Below, in pieces: positions 44,640 through 52,878 of a stretch of DNA of 64,000 nucleotides. The stretch covers positions 124,001 to 188,000 of the forward strand of contig CAWDHI010000005.1 of the NCBI GenBank assembly GCA_963802095.1, in the 5' to 3' direction. The first letter of the stretch is position 1, and each line of letters begins with the position of its first letter. Position numbers and translations under genes: made by a program. The notes under the pieces are model-generated. The model ran no database searches, was not told where the DNA came from, and worked only from the letters and a program-made list of their open reading frames with translations. Origin of the DNA: CAVVEQ01 sp963802095. GTDB lineage: Bacteria > Chloroflexota > Anaerolineae > Anaerolineales > Anaerolineaceae.

Positions 44640-45495
44640 ATGCCTTATTGCGAAGGTAGATAAACCAGTACGCCAGGCCGATAAAAACCCCACCGCCGAT
44701 GATATTACCGATGGTGACCGGGAGCAGATTGCCAACCAGGAAGTTCTGCAGCGTCAGGTGGGGATAATCCGTGGGGAGTTTCTGGATTGAGAGGAAAAAT
44801 GCCGGGCTGGCAAAGTTCTTAACCAGCAGTGCCATGGGGATGAAGTACATATTGGCCACGCTGTGCTCGAACCCGGCTGCCACGAAGCAGGCGATGGGGG
44901 CAATGATGGCCAGGATTTTATCGGTGGTGGTGCGTCCGGAGTAGGTGAGCCAGACGGCCAGGCAAACAAGCATGTTACATAGAATTCCAAGCATGATCGC
45001 CTGTACGAAACCCAGGCTGGTCTTGGCTTCGCCGATGGCCAGGATATTCGCTCCCACCACGCCTGTGCCGAAGGTATATTCGGAGGAGGCGAACATGATT
45101 GCAGCGATTGCCAGCGAACCCACAAAATTCCCCATGAAAACGATCCCCCAGTTTCGCAGAAGCGAGAGCGAGGAGATCTGCCGCCTGGCCCAGGCCATCA
45201 GCATCAGGTTGTTGCCGGTGAAGAGTTCCGCCCCGCCAACCACCACCAGGATGAGACCCAGGGTAAAGGCCAGTCCTGCCAGCAAACGGATCACGCCATA
45301 CGCCAGTATGTCTTTTGCCCCAGCGGTGACCACCGTGGCGAAGATGGCGCCAAAGGCGATATATGCACCGGCAAGCATACCGAGAATGAACAGATCGAAG
45401 GTGGTTCCGCATGCCTTGCGGATGCCGATCTCGACAGCTTTTTCTGCCATCGATTGAGGTGGAAGCAGATCGGGGGAGGGGGACTCAGGGTTCAT
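44638..45495 (-). CDS. Formate/nitrite transporter (FNT) family channel
   Basis: 285 residues with six transmembrane helices in the FNT fold. GGAELFTGNNLML, NFVGSLAIAAIM, CNMLVCLAVWLTYSGRTTTDK and AAGFEHSVANMYFIPMALL (with the central His) are diagnostic. The family forms pentameric channels for formate, nitrite, lactate or hydrosulfide. No formate dehydrogenase, pyruvate-formate lyase or nitrite reductase is nearby, so the anion is unassigned. It diverges from the next gene. Confidence 0.92.
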   Translation of the reverse strand: MNPESPSPDLLPPQSMAEKAVEIGIRKACGTTFDLFILGMLAGAYIAFGAIFATVVTAGAKDILAYGVIRLLAGLAFTLGLILVVVGGAELFTGNNLMLMAWARRQISSLSLLRNWGIVFMGNFVGSLAIAAIMFASSEYTFGTGVVGANILAIGEAKTSLGFVQAIMLGILCNMLVCLAVWLTYSGRTTTDKILAIIAPIACFVAAGFEHSVANMYFIPMALLVKNFASPAFFLSIQKLPTDYPHLTLQNFLVGNLLPVTIGNIIGGGVFIGLAYWFIYLRNKA

Positions 45496-45670
45496 GAAAT
45501 TAGATTATATGCCAGGATTCATGGGACATTTGTCAGAAATTGTTCGCTAGGGAGGTATGATAAAAGTCCTCTTTTACTCTTAATTGTCTGACCACTGATT
45601 GACGCACCTATCACCGAATGCTATACTGATTTTTGAGATCCAATATTTCATTAGAAAGTAAAGGAAAAAA

Positions 45671-46396
45671 ATGAGAGTTGAACCCCCAACCCCTGTTTCC
45701 GTGGAAGAGATCAAAATAAATGTTCGCGAGATCGAAGCGCTGCTTTCTGCGCCACCGATGCAGCTCCCTCCCTGGCCGGAAGCACAGATCACCCTCAAAG
45801 ATGGCCGCATACTCTATATCCGCGCTGTGCAGGATAGTGATATCAAGCCCATGCTGGGCTACCTGGAAAAGGTCATGCACGTGGAAAAGGACTTCTACGA
45901 TATCGTCGGTGTCCGTGTTTACGGCGAAGTGCTTGCCTTGACCCGCAAGCGCATGAAGGATCCCTTTGCCATGGTTGGTCTGATCGACGGAGAATGGCTT
46001 GGCTTTGCCAATGGCCGCGTATGGGATAAGGACCTGGCCATCAGCCTGCATACCCTGGCATTCTCGCGCCGGGCGCGCGTTGGTTGGCCTATGTACTATG
46101 CCAAAACCTACTACGCGCTCGAGATCCTGAAATGCAAGGAATGGTGGACCACCTTCGAATCCTACAATGGATGGCGCATGGCCGGACTCGAAATGGCCCA
46201 ACCAACCAAACCCTGGCCGCAGTATCAACACGAGCTGGGCGGCGCAAAGGTCTTTTACCTGGATCAGGATATGTGGAACGGCCGGATCAAGAACTTCTGC
46301 AAAGAGACGATAGGGGATGACCTTTCCTTCAAGGTCTCACCTGCAGTCCGCAAAGCGAACGCCAAATTCCGCGTTCCGGAAACCGTTGAACTTTAA
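45671..46396 (+). CDS. Uncharacterised protein, possible acyltransferase-like fold
   Basis: 241 residues, soluble, no signal. AAAGGAAAAAA precedes the ATG. DGRILYIRAVQDSDIKPMLG resembles the start of GNAT acetyltransferases, and AMVGLIDGEWLGFANGRVWD could be their central strand, but the acetyl-CoA loop (Q/RxxGxG/A) is not visible. The C-terminal half is rich in aromatics (MYYAKTYYALEIL, CKEWWTTFESYNGW). No confident family. A strong terminator separates it from the fdrA locus. Confidence 0.7.
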   Translation: MRVEPPTPVSVEEIKINVREIEALLSAPPMQLPPWPEAQITLKDGRILYIRAVQDSDIKPMLGYLEKVMHVEKDFYDIVGVRVYGEVLALTRKRMKDPFAMVGLIDGEWLGFANGRVWDKDLAISLHTLAFSRRARVGWPMYYAKTYYALEILKCKEWWTTFESYNGWRMAGLEMAQPTKPWPQYQHELGGAKVFYLDQDMWNGRIKNFCKETIGDDLSFKVSPAVRKANAKFRVPETVEL

Positions 46397-46411
46397 TTAA
46401 TAATTAATATG

Positions 46412-46453
46412 AACATCCCCCTTTCGAGCAATGCCTGATCGGGGGATGTTTTT
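46412..46453 (+). terminator. Intrinsic terminator
   Basis: AACATCCCCC/GGGGGATGTT (10 bp, 19-base loop) followed by TTTG. It ends the uncharacterised gene before the fdrA promoter. Confidence 0.85.
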
Positions 46454-46504
46454 GTCTCATTTCTGCGGGTATCATTTGTCATACAAGATATGTGAATATG
46501 ATAT

Positions 46505-46534
46505 TTGAAAACCGGTTTTACCGTGTGTTATATT
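46505..46534 (+). promoter_or_regulatory. Candidate promoter and operator of the fdrA locus
   Basis: TTGAAA (46505-46510) and TATATT (46529-46534) are 18 bases apart. The perfect palindrome AAAACCGGTTTT (46508-46519) overlaps the -35 element and would let a dimeric repressor block polymerase. About 130 untranslated bases follow before the fdrA start. Confidence 0.55.
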
Positions 46535-46667
46535 GAATTGGCAACCTGTGGCTGCAGCGATAATGATATTAATCAACCGATTCCTTTTTGAGTTATTCCA
46601 TCCCCGGGTATTTCCCCGGATTAAATTGAATTTCAGCAAGAATTCCCAGGTTTAAAGAGGTGAGCCA

Positions 46668-48404
46668 GTGGCGATGATAAAAACGCAAATCAGAAGAGGT
46701 GTTTATTATGATTCTGCCCGGTTGATGCAACTACAACGTTCCCTGGCTGGATTACCCGAAATCCTGGATGCAGGCGTGGTGATGGGTACCGATTCCAACA
46801 AGGAACTCCTCGCCCATATCGGCCTGGATACTCCCGAGGTGCAGGCCTCGAAATCGGATGACCTGGTGATCGTGGTGAAATCCGAGAACGGCCAGGCAGC
46901 CGAGGATGCCATCGGTAAAGTGGACGGGCTTCTTGCGGCACGAAAATCAGATATCGACCAGGAATATATGCCTCGCAGCCTGGAAACTGCTGCCCAGATG
47001 CTGCCAGATGCAGCCTGGGTGATCATTTCGGTTGCCGGACGCTACGCCACGGGTGTCACCCGCGAGGCGCTGCGCCTGGGCAAACACGTCCATCTCTTCA
47101 GTGATAACGTGAGCGTGGAGGATGAGATCGCACTGAAAACCGAGGCACGCGAAGCTGGCTTGCTGGTGATGGGACCGGATTGCGGAACTGCCATGGTCGG
47201 TGGGATGGGCCTGGCGTTTGCCAACAAGATCCGCCGCGGTCCCATTGGTATCGTAGCCGCAGCCGGGACAGGGTTGCAGCAGGTAGCCTGCCGCATTCAC
47301 CAGCTCGGCAGTGGAATCACCTTCGGTATCGGGACGGGCGGACGCGACCTGACCGAAAAGGTTGGCGCCATCACCTACCTGATGGCTTTGGATGCGCTCA
47401 TCCGCGACCCGGATACAAAAGTGATCGTACTTGTATCCAAACCGCCCTCGCCAAAAGTGGCCGAGGAGGTATTGAAGGTTGCCCGAAAAGCCGGAAAACC
47501 AGTGGTGGTGAACTTCATCGCCCGTGCGGTCACGACCATCCAGGATGGCAACCTCTTTTTTGCCACCGGCATGGATGATGCAGCCCGGTTGGCAGTTGAA
47601 TTCGCGAGTAAACCGCCCCAAGTCCAGCTGGATACAGATCTGCCGGTTGATAAATTCACAAAAGAGCAGAAATATTTCCGCGGCTTATTCTCCGGCGGGA
47701 CCCTGGCATACGAAGCGCAGTACATCCTCGCCGGGTACCTTCCGCGGGTTTGGGCGAATGCCCCCATCAACAAAGACAACAAAATGGCCGATTCCCTCGC
47801 CAGCCAGGAGAACTGCATCGTAGACCTGGGCGAGGATGAATTTACCGTCGGACGCCTGCACCCCATGATGGACAACGAGCTGCGCATTCGCAGGCTGTAT
47901 GAGGAAGCCAATGATCCCGAAGTGGCCGTGATCATGCTGGATGTGGTCATCGGTTACGGTTCTCATCCCGACCCGGCCAGCGAGATCGCGCCTGCGATCG
48001 CAAAAGCCATTGCGGATGCAAAAAAAGCCGGCCGCCATCTGGAGGTCACCTGCGTGGTGACCGGGACGGATGAAGATCCGCAGAATTTCGATTCCCAGAT
48101 GGATCAGCTCCAGAAGGCTGGAGCCTGGGTGGATCCCAGTAACGAGGTGGTCGTTCGCCGGGTAGGCCGCATCATGCGTGCGCTGAACGAACGCGGTTCA
48201 GTGGCGGCGGCTGTTTTGGGAAAACCGGTGGACCTGCCCAACCTGAAGAAACCCATGGCTGCAATCAATGTTGGTTTGGAGTCCTTCGCAACGAACCTGA
48301 AGGACCAGGACGCTCCCAACATCCATGTGGATTGGAAACCTCCCGCGGGCGGCAATGAAAAGCTCGCTGGAATCCTTGAGCGAATGAAGCAACAGAAAGC
48401 CTGA
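46668..48404 (+). CDS. fdrA: FdrA-like protein (acyl-CoA synthetase/oxamate carbamoyltransferase subunit family)
   Basis: 578 residues. The start is a GTG with AGAGGTG five bases upstream; an ATG two codons later is also possible. The sequence follows E. coli FdrA, a relative of succinyl-CoA ligase subunits: GPIGIVAAAGTGLQQVACRIH, GTGGRDLTEKVGAITYL, LVSKPPSPKVAEEVLK, LFSGGTLAYEAQYIL, and GPDCGTAM in place of the phospho-His region. In E. coli FdrA works with YlbE (DUF1116) and YlbF in oxamate carbamoyl transfer during allantoin use. Here DUF1116 follows, but no YlbF or carbamate kinase is in the window. Confidence 0.88.
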   Translation: MAMIKTQIRRGVYYDSARLMQLQRSLAGLPEILDAGVVMGTDSNKELLAHIGLDTPEVQASKSDDLVIVVKSENGQAAEDAIGKVDGLLAARKSDIDQEYMPRSLETAAQMLPDAAWVIISVAGRYATGVTREALRLGKHVHLFSDNVSVEDEIALKTEAREAGLLVMGPDCGTAMVGGMGLAFANKIRRGPIGIVAAAGTGLQQVACRIHQLGSGITFGIGTGGRDLTEKVGAITYLMALDALIRDPDTKVIVLVSKPPSPKVAEEVLKVARKAGKPVVVNFIARAVTTIQDGNLFFATGMDDAARLAVEFASKPPQVQLDTDLPVDKFTKEQKYFRGLFSGGTLAYEAQYILAGYLPRVWANAPINKDNKMADSLASQENCIVDLGEDEFTVGRLHPMMDNELRIRRLYEEANDPEVAVIMLDVVIGYGSHPDPASEIAPAIAKAIADAKKAGRHLEVTCVVTGTDEDPQNFDSQMDQLQKAGAWVDPSNEVVVRRVGRIMRALNERGSVAAAVLGKPVDLPNLKKPMAAINVGLESFATNLKDQDAPNIHVDWKPPAGGNEKLAGILERMKQQKA

Positions 48405-48437
48405 TCTCAATTTCACCTTTTCCGTGGAGGAAGGTCA

Positions 48438-49682
48438 ATGATCGATATCGAAAAAGCCAATGCATTAGTTTGTGAAAAATTCATGGAAGCCAAACCCGTT
48501 GCAGTGAGCATGGGCAAGGCCATCGAAAAGGTCCCCGGTATGAAGGAAAATATGCTCCTGCATGCCGGACCGCCGGTCACCTGGGATCGCATGGCCGGCC
48601 CCATGAAGGGCGCTATGATCGGCGCGCTGCTTTTTGAAGGCAAGGCCAAGTCCGAGGAGGAAGCGAAGAAAATGCTGGAATCCGGCAAGATCGAATTTGC
48701 TCCCTGCCACGAACATATGTGCACTGGCCCGATGGCAGGAGTTATCTCCCCTTCGATGCTGGTCTATATTATCGAAAACAAAGTTCACAATATCACCTGT
48801 TATTCCAACCTGAATGAAGGCCGCGGAAAAGTTCTGCGAATGGGCGCCTATGGCGAAGAAGTGCTCACCAAGCTGCGCTGGATGGAAGCCACACTCGGTC
48901 CCACTGTCAAGGCAGCCCTGGAAGCTGCCGGTGGGCTGGATATCCGCAATATCCTCGCCAAAGCGCTGCACATGGGCGATGACGGCCACAACCGCCTGGA
49001 TGCCGCCTCGGTGCTGTGGACAACACAATTAGCACCTTATATCGCCAAAACTGCCAAGGATACCGCCACTTCGTTCGAGGTGATCAAATTCCTGGGTGAG
49101 AACGCGCTCAGCATTCTCAACCCGGTAATGGCTGCCTGCAAGACCATGACCGCCGCCGGGGAGAATGTGGAGGGCAGCACGATAGTAACCATCATGTGCC
49201 GCAACGGCACCGATTACGGGCTGCAGGTGAGCGGGCTGGGAAATCGCTGGTTCACTGCGCCTTCCCCAATCGTCAAGGCACTCTATTTTCCCGGCTTTTC
49301 GGAAAAGGATGCCAACCCGGATATCGGAGACTCGGTGATCACCGAAACTGCGGGTATCGGCGGTTTCGCCATGGCAACCGCGCCAGCGCTGGTCACCTTC
49401 ATTGGCGGAACCCCCAGGGATGCGATCAACACCACGATGGATATGTACGAGATCACCTACTCCGAGAACAAGAACTTCACCATCCCCTTCCTGGATTTCC
49501 GCGGCACCCCAACAGGCGTTGATATCCGCAAGGTGGTGGAAAAACAGATCGCCCCCCGCGTCAATACGGGTGTTGCCCATAAAGATCCTGGCGTTGGGCA
49601 GGTTGGGGCAGGGGTAGCCTCCGCGCCGATGCAGCTTTTCGAGGACGCGCTGGTCGCCTTCGCAGAAAAATACGGATTCTAA
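48438..49682 (+). CDS. DUF1116 protein (YlbE-like)
   Basis: 414 residues. GGAGGAAGG precedes the ATG. The protein matches DUF1116 throughout: LLHAGPPVTWDRMAGPMKGA, CHEHMCTGPMAGVISPSM (Cys/His pair), LAKALHMGDDGHNR, VTIMCRNGTDYGLQ and GNRWFTAPSPIVKALYF. The family is the second subunit of the FdrA-YlbE-YlbF carbamoyltransferase in allantoin degradation. It lies 33 bases after fdrA and 27 bases before the cyclase gene and is certainly co-expressed. Whether the pair transfers a carbamoyl group or another acyl group here is inference. Confidence 0.9.
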   Translation: MIDIEKANALVCEKFMEAKPVAVSMGKAIEKVPGMKENMLLHAGPPVTWDRMAGPMKGAMIGALLFEGKAKSEEEAKKMLESGKIEFAPCHEHMCTGPMAGVISPSMLVYIIENKVHNITCYSNLNEGRGKVLRMGAYGEEVLTKLRWMEATLGPTVKAALEAAGGLDIRNILAKALHMGDDGHNRLDAASVLWTTQLAPYIAKTAKDTATSFEVIKFLGENALSILNPVMAACKTMTAAGENVEGSTIVTIMCRNGTDYGLQVSGLGNRWFTAPSPIVKALYFPGFSEKDANPDIGDSVITETAGIGGFAMATAPALVTFIGGTPRDAINTTMDMYEITYSENKNFTIPFLDFRGTPTGVDIRKVVEKQIAPRVNTGVAHKDPGVGQVGAGVASAPMQLFEDALVAFAEKYGF

Positions 49683-49709
49683 TTCACTCAAAGGTAAAGG
49701 AGAGTCACA

Positions 49710-51377
49710 ATGAACCGGGAAGCCTTTATAAAAATGATGTCGGAAGCAAAACTGTATGACCTGACCCAGGATTGCAGCATCTTCACCCCACCCTGGCCGG
49801 GCGAAAAATCACTGGAGGTGCACTTTTTCAAGCGGGTCACCGGGGCCTATGGCGGCGGGCAGGGAGCCAATGGCCAGATCCTTAATTGGAGCAATACGGT
49901 CGGCACCCACCTTGTGGGCGAAACCGCTTTTCACTCCGGGGCCCGCCGTATCGCGGATATTCCCCTCAAAGACCTGTGTGGTCCGGGCGTGATCGTGGAT
50001 ATTTCCGACATGGTCTCCGATTACAGCATCATCACCCCCGAAATGATCCAGAAAAAAGCGGATGTTAAGCCAGGCGATATTCTGATCATCAACACCGGTT
50101 ACCATAAATATTCTTTTGATCAACCCGATGTGGTCAACCCCAACGCTCAGGGCGGTGTGGAATCCAAGGAATTTGGTTTCCTGGTGCGCCATCCCGGGCC
50201 TTCCATTGAATTCTACAAGTGGGCGATGGAAATGAAACTTAAAGTGGTTGGTGTGGATTGCGGCGCAGCCGAGCATCCCATGAATACCCCCATCCGCCGC
50301 ATGCACGAAAATCATTTCAAGCTGGCCGAAGAAAAATTAAAGAAGGAAACTGGCAAGACCTGGGACGAATACTTCCCGCAGGGTGAATACTACAATGTCA
50401 CCCATATCCAGATGCCCAAGGCGCATCTGGTCCTGGCGGAATGCCTTGTCGGCGAGATCGATAAATTGTTGAACAAGCGCGCCTGGATCTGCATCATGCC
50501 GATCCCGTACATGGAAGTTGAAACCGCCTGGTCGCGGGTATGTGCCTACACCGCCCCCGATGGCGTGAGTGAAAGCGAATTCTTCTCCGCCATGGCTGAA
50601 TCCGAGATGATCGATATGACTGTCCCGTTCAGCGTTCAAACCCCGCAGTGGTTGAACTACGTTCCGCTAAGCGTAACCTACACCAAACGGGTGGGCGGTC
50701 AATTCTTCGGTATGGGCCGGAACGGTTCCATCTGCAACGCCAGCATCCATCTTGCCACCCATATGGATGGTGAAAAACATTTTTATCCAAACGGCCGGAC
50801 GATCGGCCAGGTACCGCTTTCCGAGTGGGTTGGGCCTGGTGTCATCGCCGATATCTCCGGGCTGGTGAGTGATTCCAGCGTTTATACCCCCAAAATGATC
50901 CACGACGTGGTCGATATCCGCAAGGGGGATATCCTGGTGATCAAGACCGGGTGGAACAAATTCGGATGGGCAAGCCCTGAATCCGATGAGTTCCGCTACA
51001 TGGTCAAGCACCCCGGACCCTCGCCCGATTTCTCCAAATGGGCTACCGAAATGGATTTAAAATGGATCGGCGTGGATGCCGTCTCCGCGGATCACCCGAT
51101 GAACACCATCATGCGCATATGGCACCCCAAGACATTCGCCGAGGCAAACGCCAAGCTCGTCAAGGATTTCGGCAAGGATTGGGACGAAATGTACCCGCTG
51201 GATAAGTTCTACCAGGATATGCACCTCAACCTGTTCTCCAAACAGATCGTGCATGCTGAGAACCTCGCCGGGGATATTGCCACGGCCAAGAGCGGGCGAT
51301 ACTACATCGGCTGCTTCCTGCAAAAAGCCATGGAAGCTGAATCGATGTGGGGTCGCTTTGTGGCTTTCAAAGAGTAA
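49710..51377 (+). CDS. Tandem two-domain cyclase/amidohydrolase (kynurenine formamidase-like family)
   Basis: 555 residues, twice the usual size of this Mn/Zn hydrolase family (kynurenine formamidase, isatin hydrolase). Each half has the family strand pattern: GPGVIVDISDMVSD and KPGDILIINTGY in the first, GPGVIADISGLVSD and RKGDILVIKTGW in the second. The metal motif HxGTHxDxPxH is kept in the second half as HLATHMDGEKH (residues 347-357). In the first half it reads TVGTHLVGETAFH: only His67 is retained, with Thr63, Val69 and Ala73 in place of the other ligands. One catalytic and one structural domain are therefore likely. It should hydrolyse a cyclic amide or imide. Confidence 0.88.
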   Translation: MNREAFIKMMSEAKLYDLTQDCSIFTPPWPGEKSLEVHFFKRVTGAYGGGQGANGQILNWSNTVGTHLVGETAFHSGARRIADIPLKDLCGPGVIVDISDMVSDYSIITPEMIQKKADVKPGDILIINTGYHKYSFDQPDVVNPNAQGGVESKEFGFLVRHPGPSIEFYKWAMEMKLKVVGVDCGAAEHPMNTPIRRMHENHFKLAEEKLKKETGKTWDEYFPQGEYYNVTHIQMPKAHLVLAECLVGEIDKLLNKRAWICIMPIPYMEVETAWSRVCAYTAPDGVSESEFFSAMAESEMIDMTVPFSVQTPQWLNYVPLSVTYTKRVGGQFFGMGRNGSICNASIHLATHMDGEKHFYPNGRTIGQVPLSEWVGPGVIADISGLVSDSSVYTPKMIHDVVDIRKGDILVIKTGWNKFGWASPESDEFRYMVKHPGPSPDFSKWATEMDLKWIGVDAVSADHPMNTIMRIWHPKTFAEANAKLVKDFGKDWDEMYPLDKFYQDMHLNLFSKQIVHAENLAGDIATAKSGRYYIGCFLQKAMEAESMWGRFVAFKE

Positions 51378-51387
51378 TAAACCAAAA

Positions 51388-51436
51388 AGCCAGGCCTTCC
51401 TCCCTGTCCTACGGGGAAGTCTGCGCTGATCTGGCT
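51388..51436 (+). other. Nested hairpin between the cyclase and Mo-hydroxylase genes
   Basis: An outer AGCCAG/CTGGCT pair (51388-51393, 51431-51436) encloses a CTTCC/GGAAG-type stem around 51396-51419. It has no U-run. It may be an RNA processing or attenuation structure adjusting expression between the first three genes and the molybdenum hydroxylase genes; no ribosome site lies inside it. Confidence 0.4.
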
Positions 51437-51496
51437 AACTGAAACCGGCGCACCATATGATTTGGACGCCATAATCTAAGAGAAGGCGGAGTAATT

Positions 51497-52375
51497 ATGA
51501 AGCCAGTACGATTTGATTATTTTGCCCCGTCCAGCACGGAAGAAGCGCTGGACACGCTGACGGAGCTTGGTTACAACGGCAAGGTGCTAGCCGGTGGGCA
51601 AAGCTTGATCGCTGCAATGAATTTCCGCATGGCACGCCCGGCAGCCCTCGTGGACCTGAATAACATACCGGAGCTTTCGTACATCAAGCCGTCTCCGGAT
51701 GGAGGTCTCGCAATCGGAACCATGACCAGGGTAAGCCAGGTGGAAAAAAACCCGGAGGTTGCCAAACGCTACCCGCTGCTGGCGGAAGTCTCCAAATTCA
51801 TCGCGCATCCACAGATCCGCGCCCGCGGAACCTTTGGGGGTGCAATCGCCCACGCCGATCCTGCCGGGCAGCTTCCGAGTATCGCGGTTGTGATGAATAT
51901 GGAGCTTGTCATTCTGGGTAAAGGCCGGGAACGCCGTGTTCTGGCACCTGACCTGATCGTTGGTCCGTTCATGACCGTGATCGAGCCGGATGAGCTGCTG
52001 GCTGAGGTGGTGCTGAGCCCTCTACCCCCTAGAACCGGGAGCAAGTACATTCAGGTATCCCGCCAAAAGGGCGGTTATGCCCAGGCAGCCGTTTCTTCGG
52101 TTGTCACCCTGGATGATAAAGGGAACTGCAAGAACGTTCGCCTGGTCTTCATGGCAGTCGGGGAAGTCCCCATACTTTCCCAGAAGGCTACTGAGATCCT
52201 GGTTGGGAATCCGCCTTCGGTGGAAGCCTACAAGGAAGTTGCCGAAGCAGCCATGGATGAAATTGACCCCGCGACCGATCTGCACGGCACCGCGGATTAC
52301 CGCCGCAACCTTGTTCGGGTGCTTACCGTTCGCTGCCTGGATGAGGCGTTTGAACGGGCAAAGCGAGGAGGATGA
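51497..52375 (+). CDS. Molybdenum hydroxylase FAD-binding subunit (CoxM/XdhB-like)
   Basis: 292 residues. FAD-binding motifs AGGQSLIAAMN and TFGGAIAHADPAGQLP are those of the medium subunit of xanthine dehydrogenase/CO dehydrogenase family enzymes. It passes electrons from the 2Fe-2S subunit to NAD or another acceptor. AAGGCGGAG precedes the ATG. The 2Fe-2S and Mo subunits follow immediately, in the order medium-small-large common in this family. Together they would hydroxylate a carbon next to a ring nitrogen with water as oxygen donor. Confidence 0.92.
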   Translation: MKPVRFDYFAPSSTEEALDTLTELGYNGKVLAGGQSLIAAMNFRMARPAALVDLNNIPELSYIKPSPDGGLAIGTMTRVSQVEKNPEVAKRYPLLAEVSKFIAHPQIRARGTFGGAIAHADPAGQLPSIAVVMNMELVILGKGRERRVLAPDLIVGPFMTVIEPDELLAEVVLSPLPPRTGSKYIQVSRQKGGYAQAAVSSVVTLDDKGNCKNVRLVFMAVGEVPILSQKATEILVGNPPSVEAYKEVAEAAMDEIDPATDLHGTADYRRNLVRVLTVRCLDEAFERAKRGG

Positions 52376-52377
52376 CA

Positions 52378-52860
52378 ATGAGCAAACTATTCCCTGTAAC
52401 CGTCACTGTCAACGGGCAAAAATACTCCCGCGAGGTGGAAGCCCGCATGCTGCTCAGCGACTTCCTGCGCCACGAACTGGGCATGATGGGGACGCACGTC
52501 GGCTGCGAGCACGGCATTTGCGGCGCCTGCACCATCATCTTTGATGGCGAGGCAGTCCGTTCTTGTTTAATGTTTGCCGTGCAGGCGAACGGGCACAATA
52601 TCCGCACCGTGGAATCGTTGGGAACACCCGATAATCTTCATCCCCTTCAGGAATCCTTTACCGAGAAGCATGCGCTGCAATGCGGCTTTTGCACACCTGG
52701 TTTCCTGATGACCCTGACACCCTTCCTGGAGCAGAATCCCCAACCCACTGAAGAGCAGGTGCGCGAAGCCATCGATGGCAATATTTGCCGCTGCACCGGT
52801 TATGAAAAGATCATCGAAGCCACGTTGGATGCTTCAAAGAAAATGTCTTCTGGCAAATAG
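52378..52860 (+). CDS. Molybdenum hydroxylase 2Fe-2S subunit (CoxS/XdhC-like)
   Basis: 160 residues from the ATG at 52378, which has GGAGG six bases upstream; an ATG two codons earlier has the ribosome site touching it. The plant-type cluster CEHGICGACTIIFDG...C and the second, helical cluster CGFCTPG...CRCTGYEKI are both complete. This is the electron relay between the Mo centre and FAD. The start lies two bases past the stop of the FAD subunit, so translation is coupled. Confidence 0.93.
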   Translation: MSKLFPVTVTVNGQKYSREVEARMLLSDFLRHELGMMGTHVGCEHGICGACTIIFDGEAVRSCLMFAVQANGHNIRTVESLGTPDNLHPLQESFTEKHALQCGFCTPGFLMTLTPFLEQNPQPTEEQVREAIDGNICRCTGYEKIIEATLDASKKMSSGK

Positions 52861-52878
52861 AACCTGAGAGGTGATACC

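Noticed and set aside
46599..46622. CCGGG/CCCGG repeat in the fdrA leader as terminator
   Set aside because: Stem of only five pairs and no U-run; likely chance.
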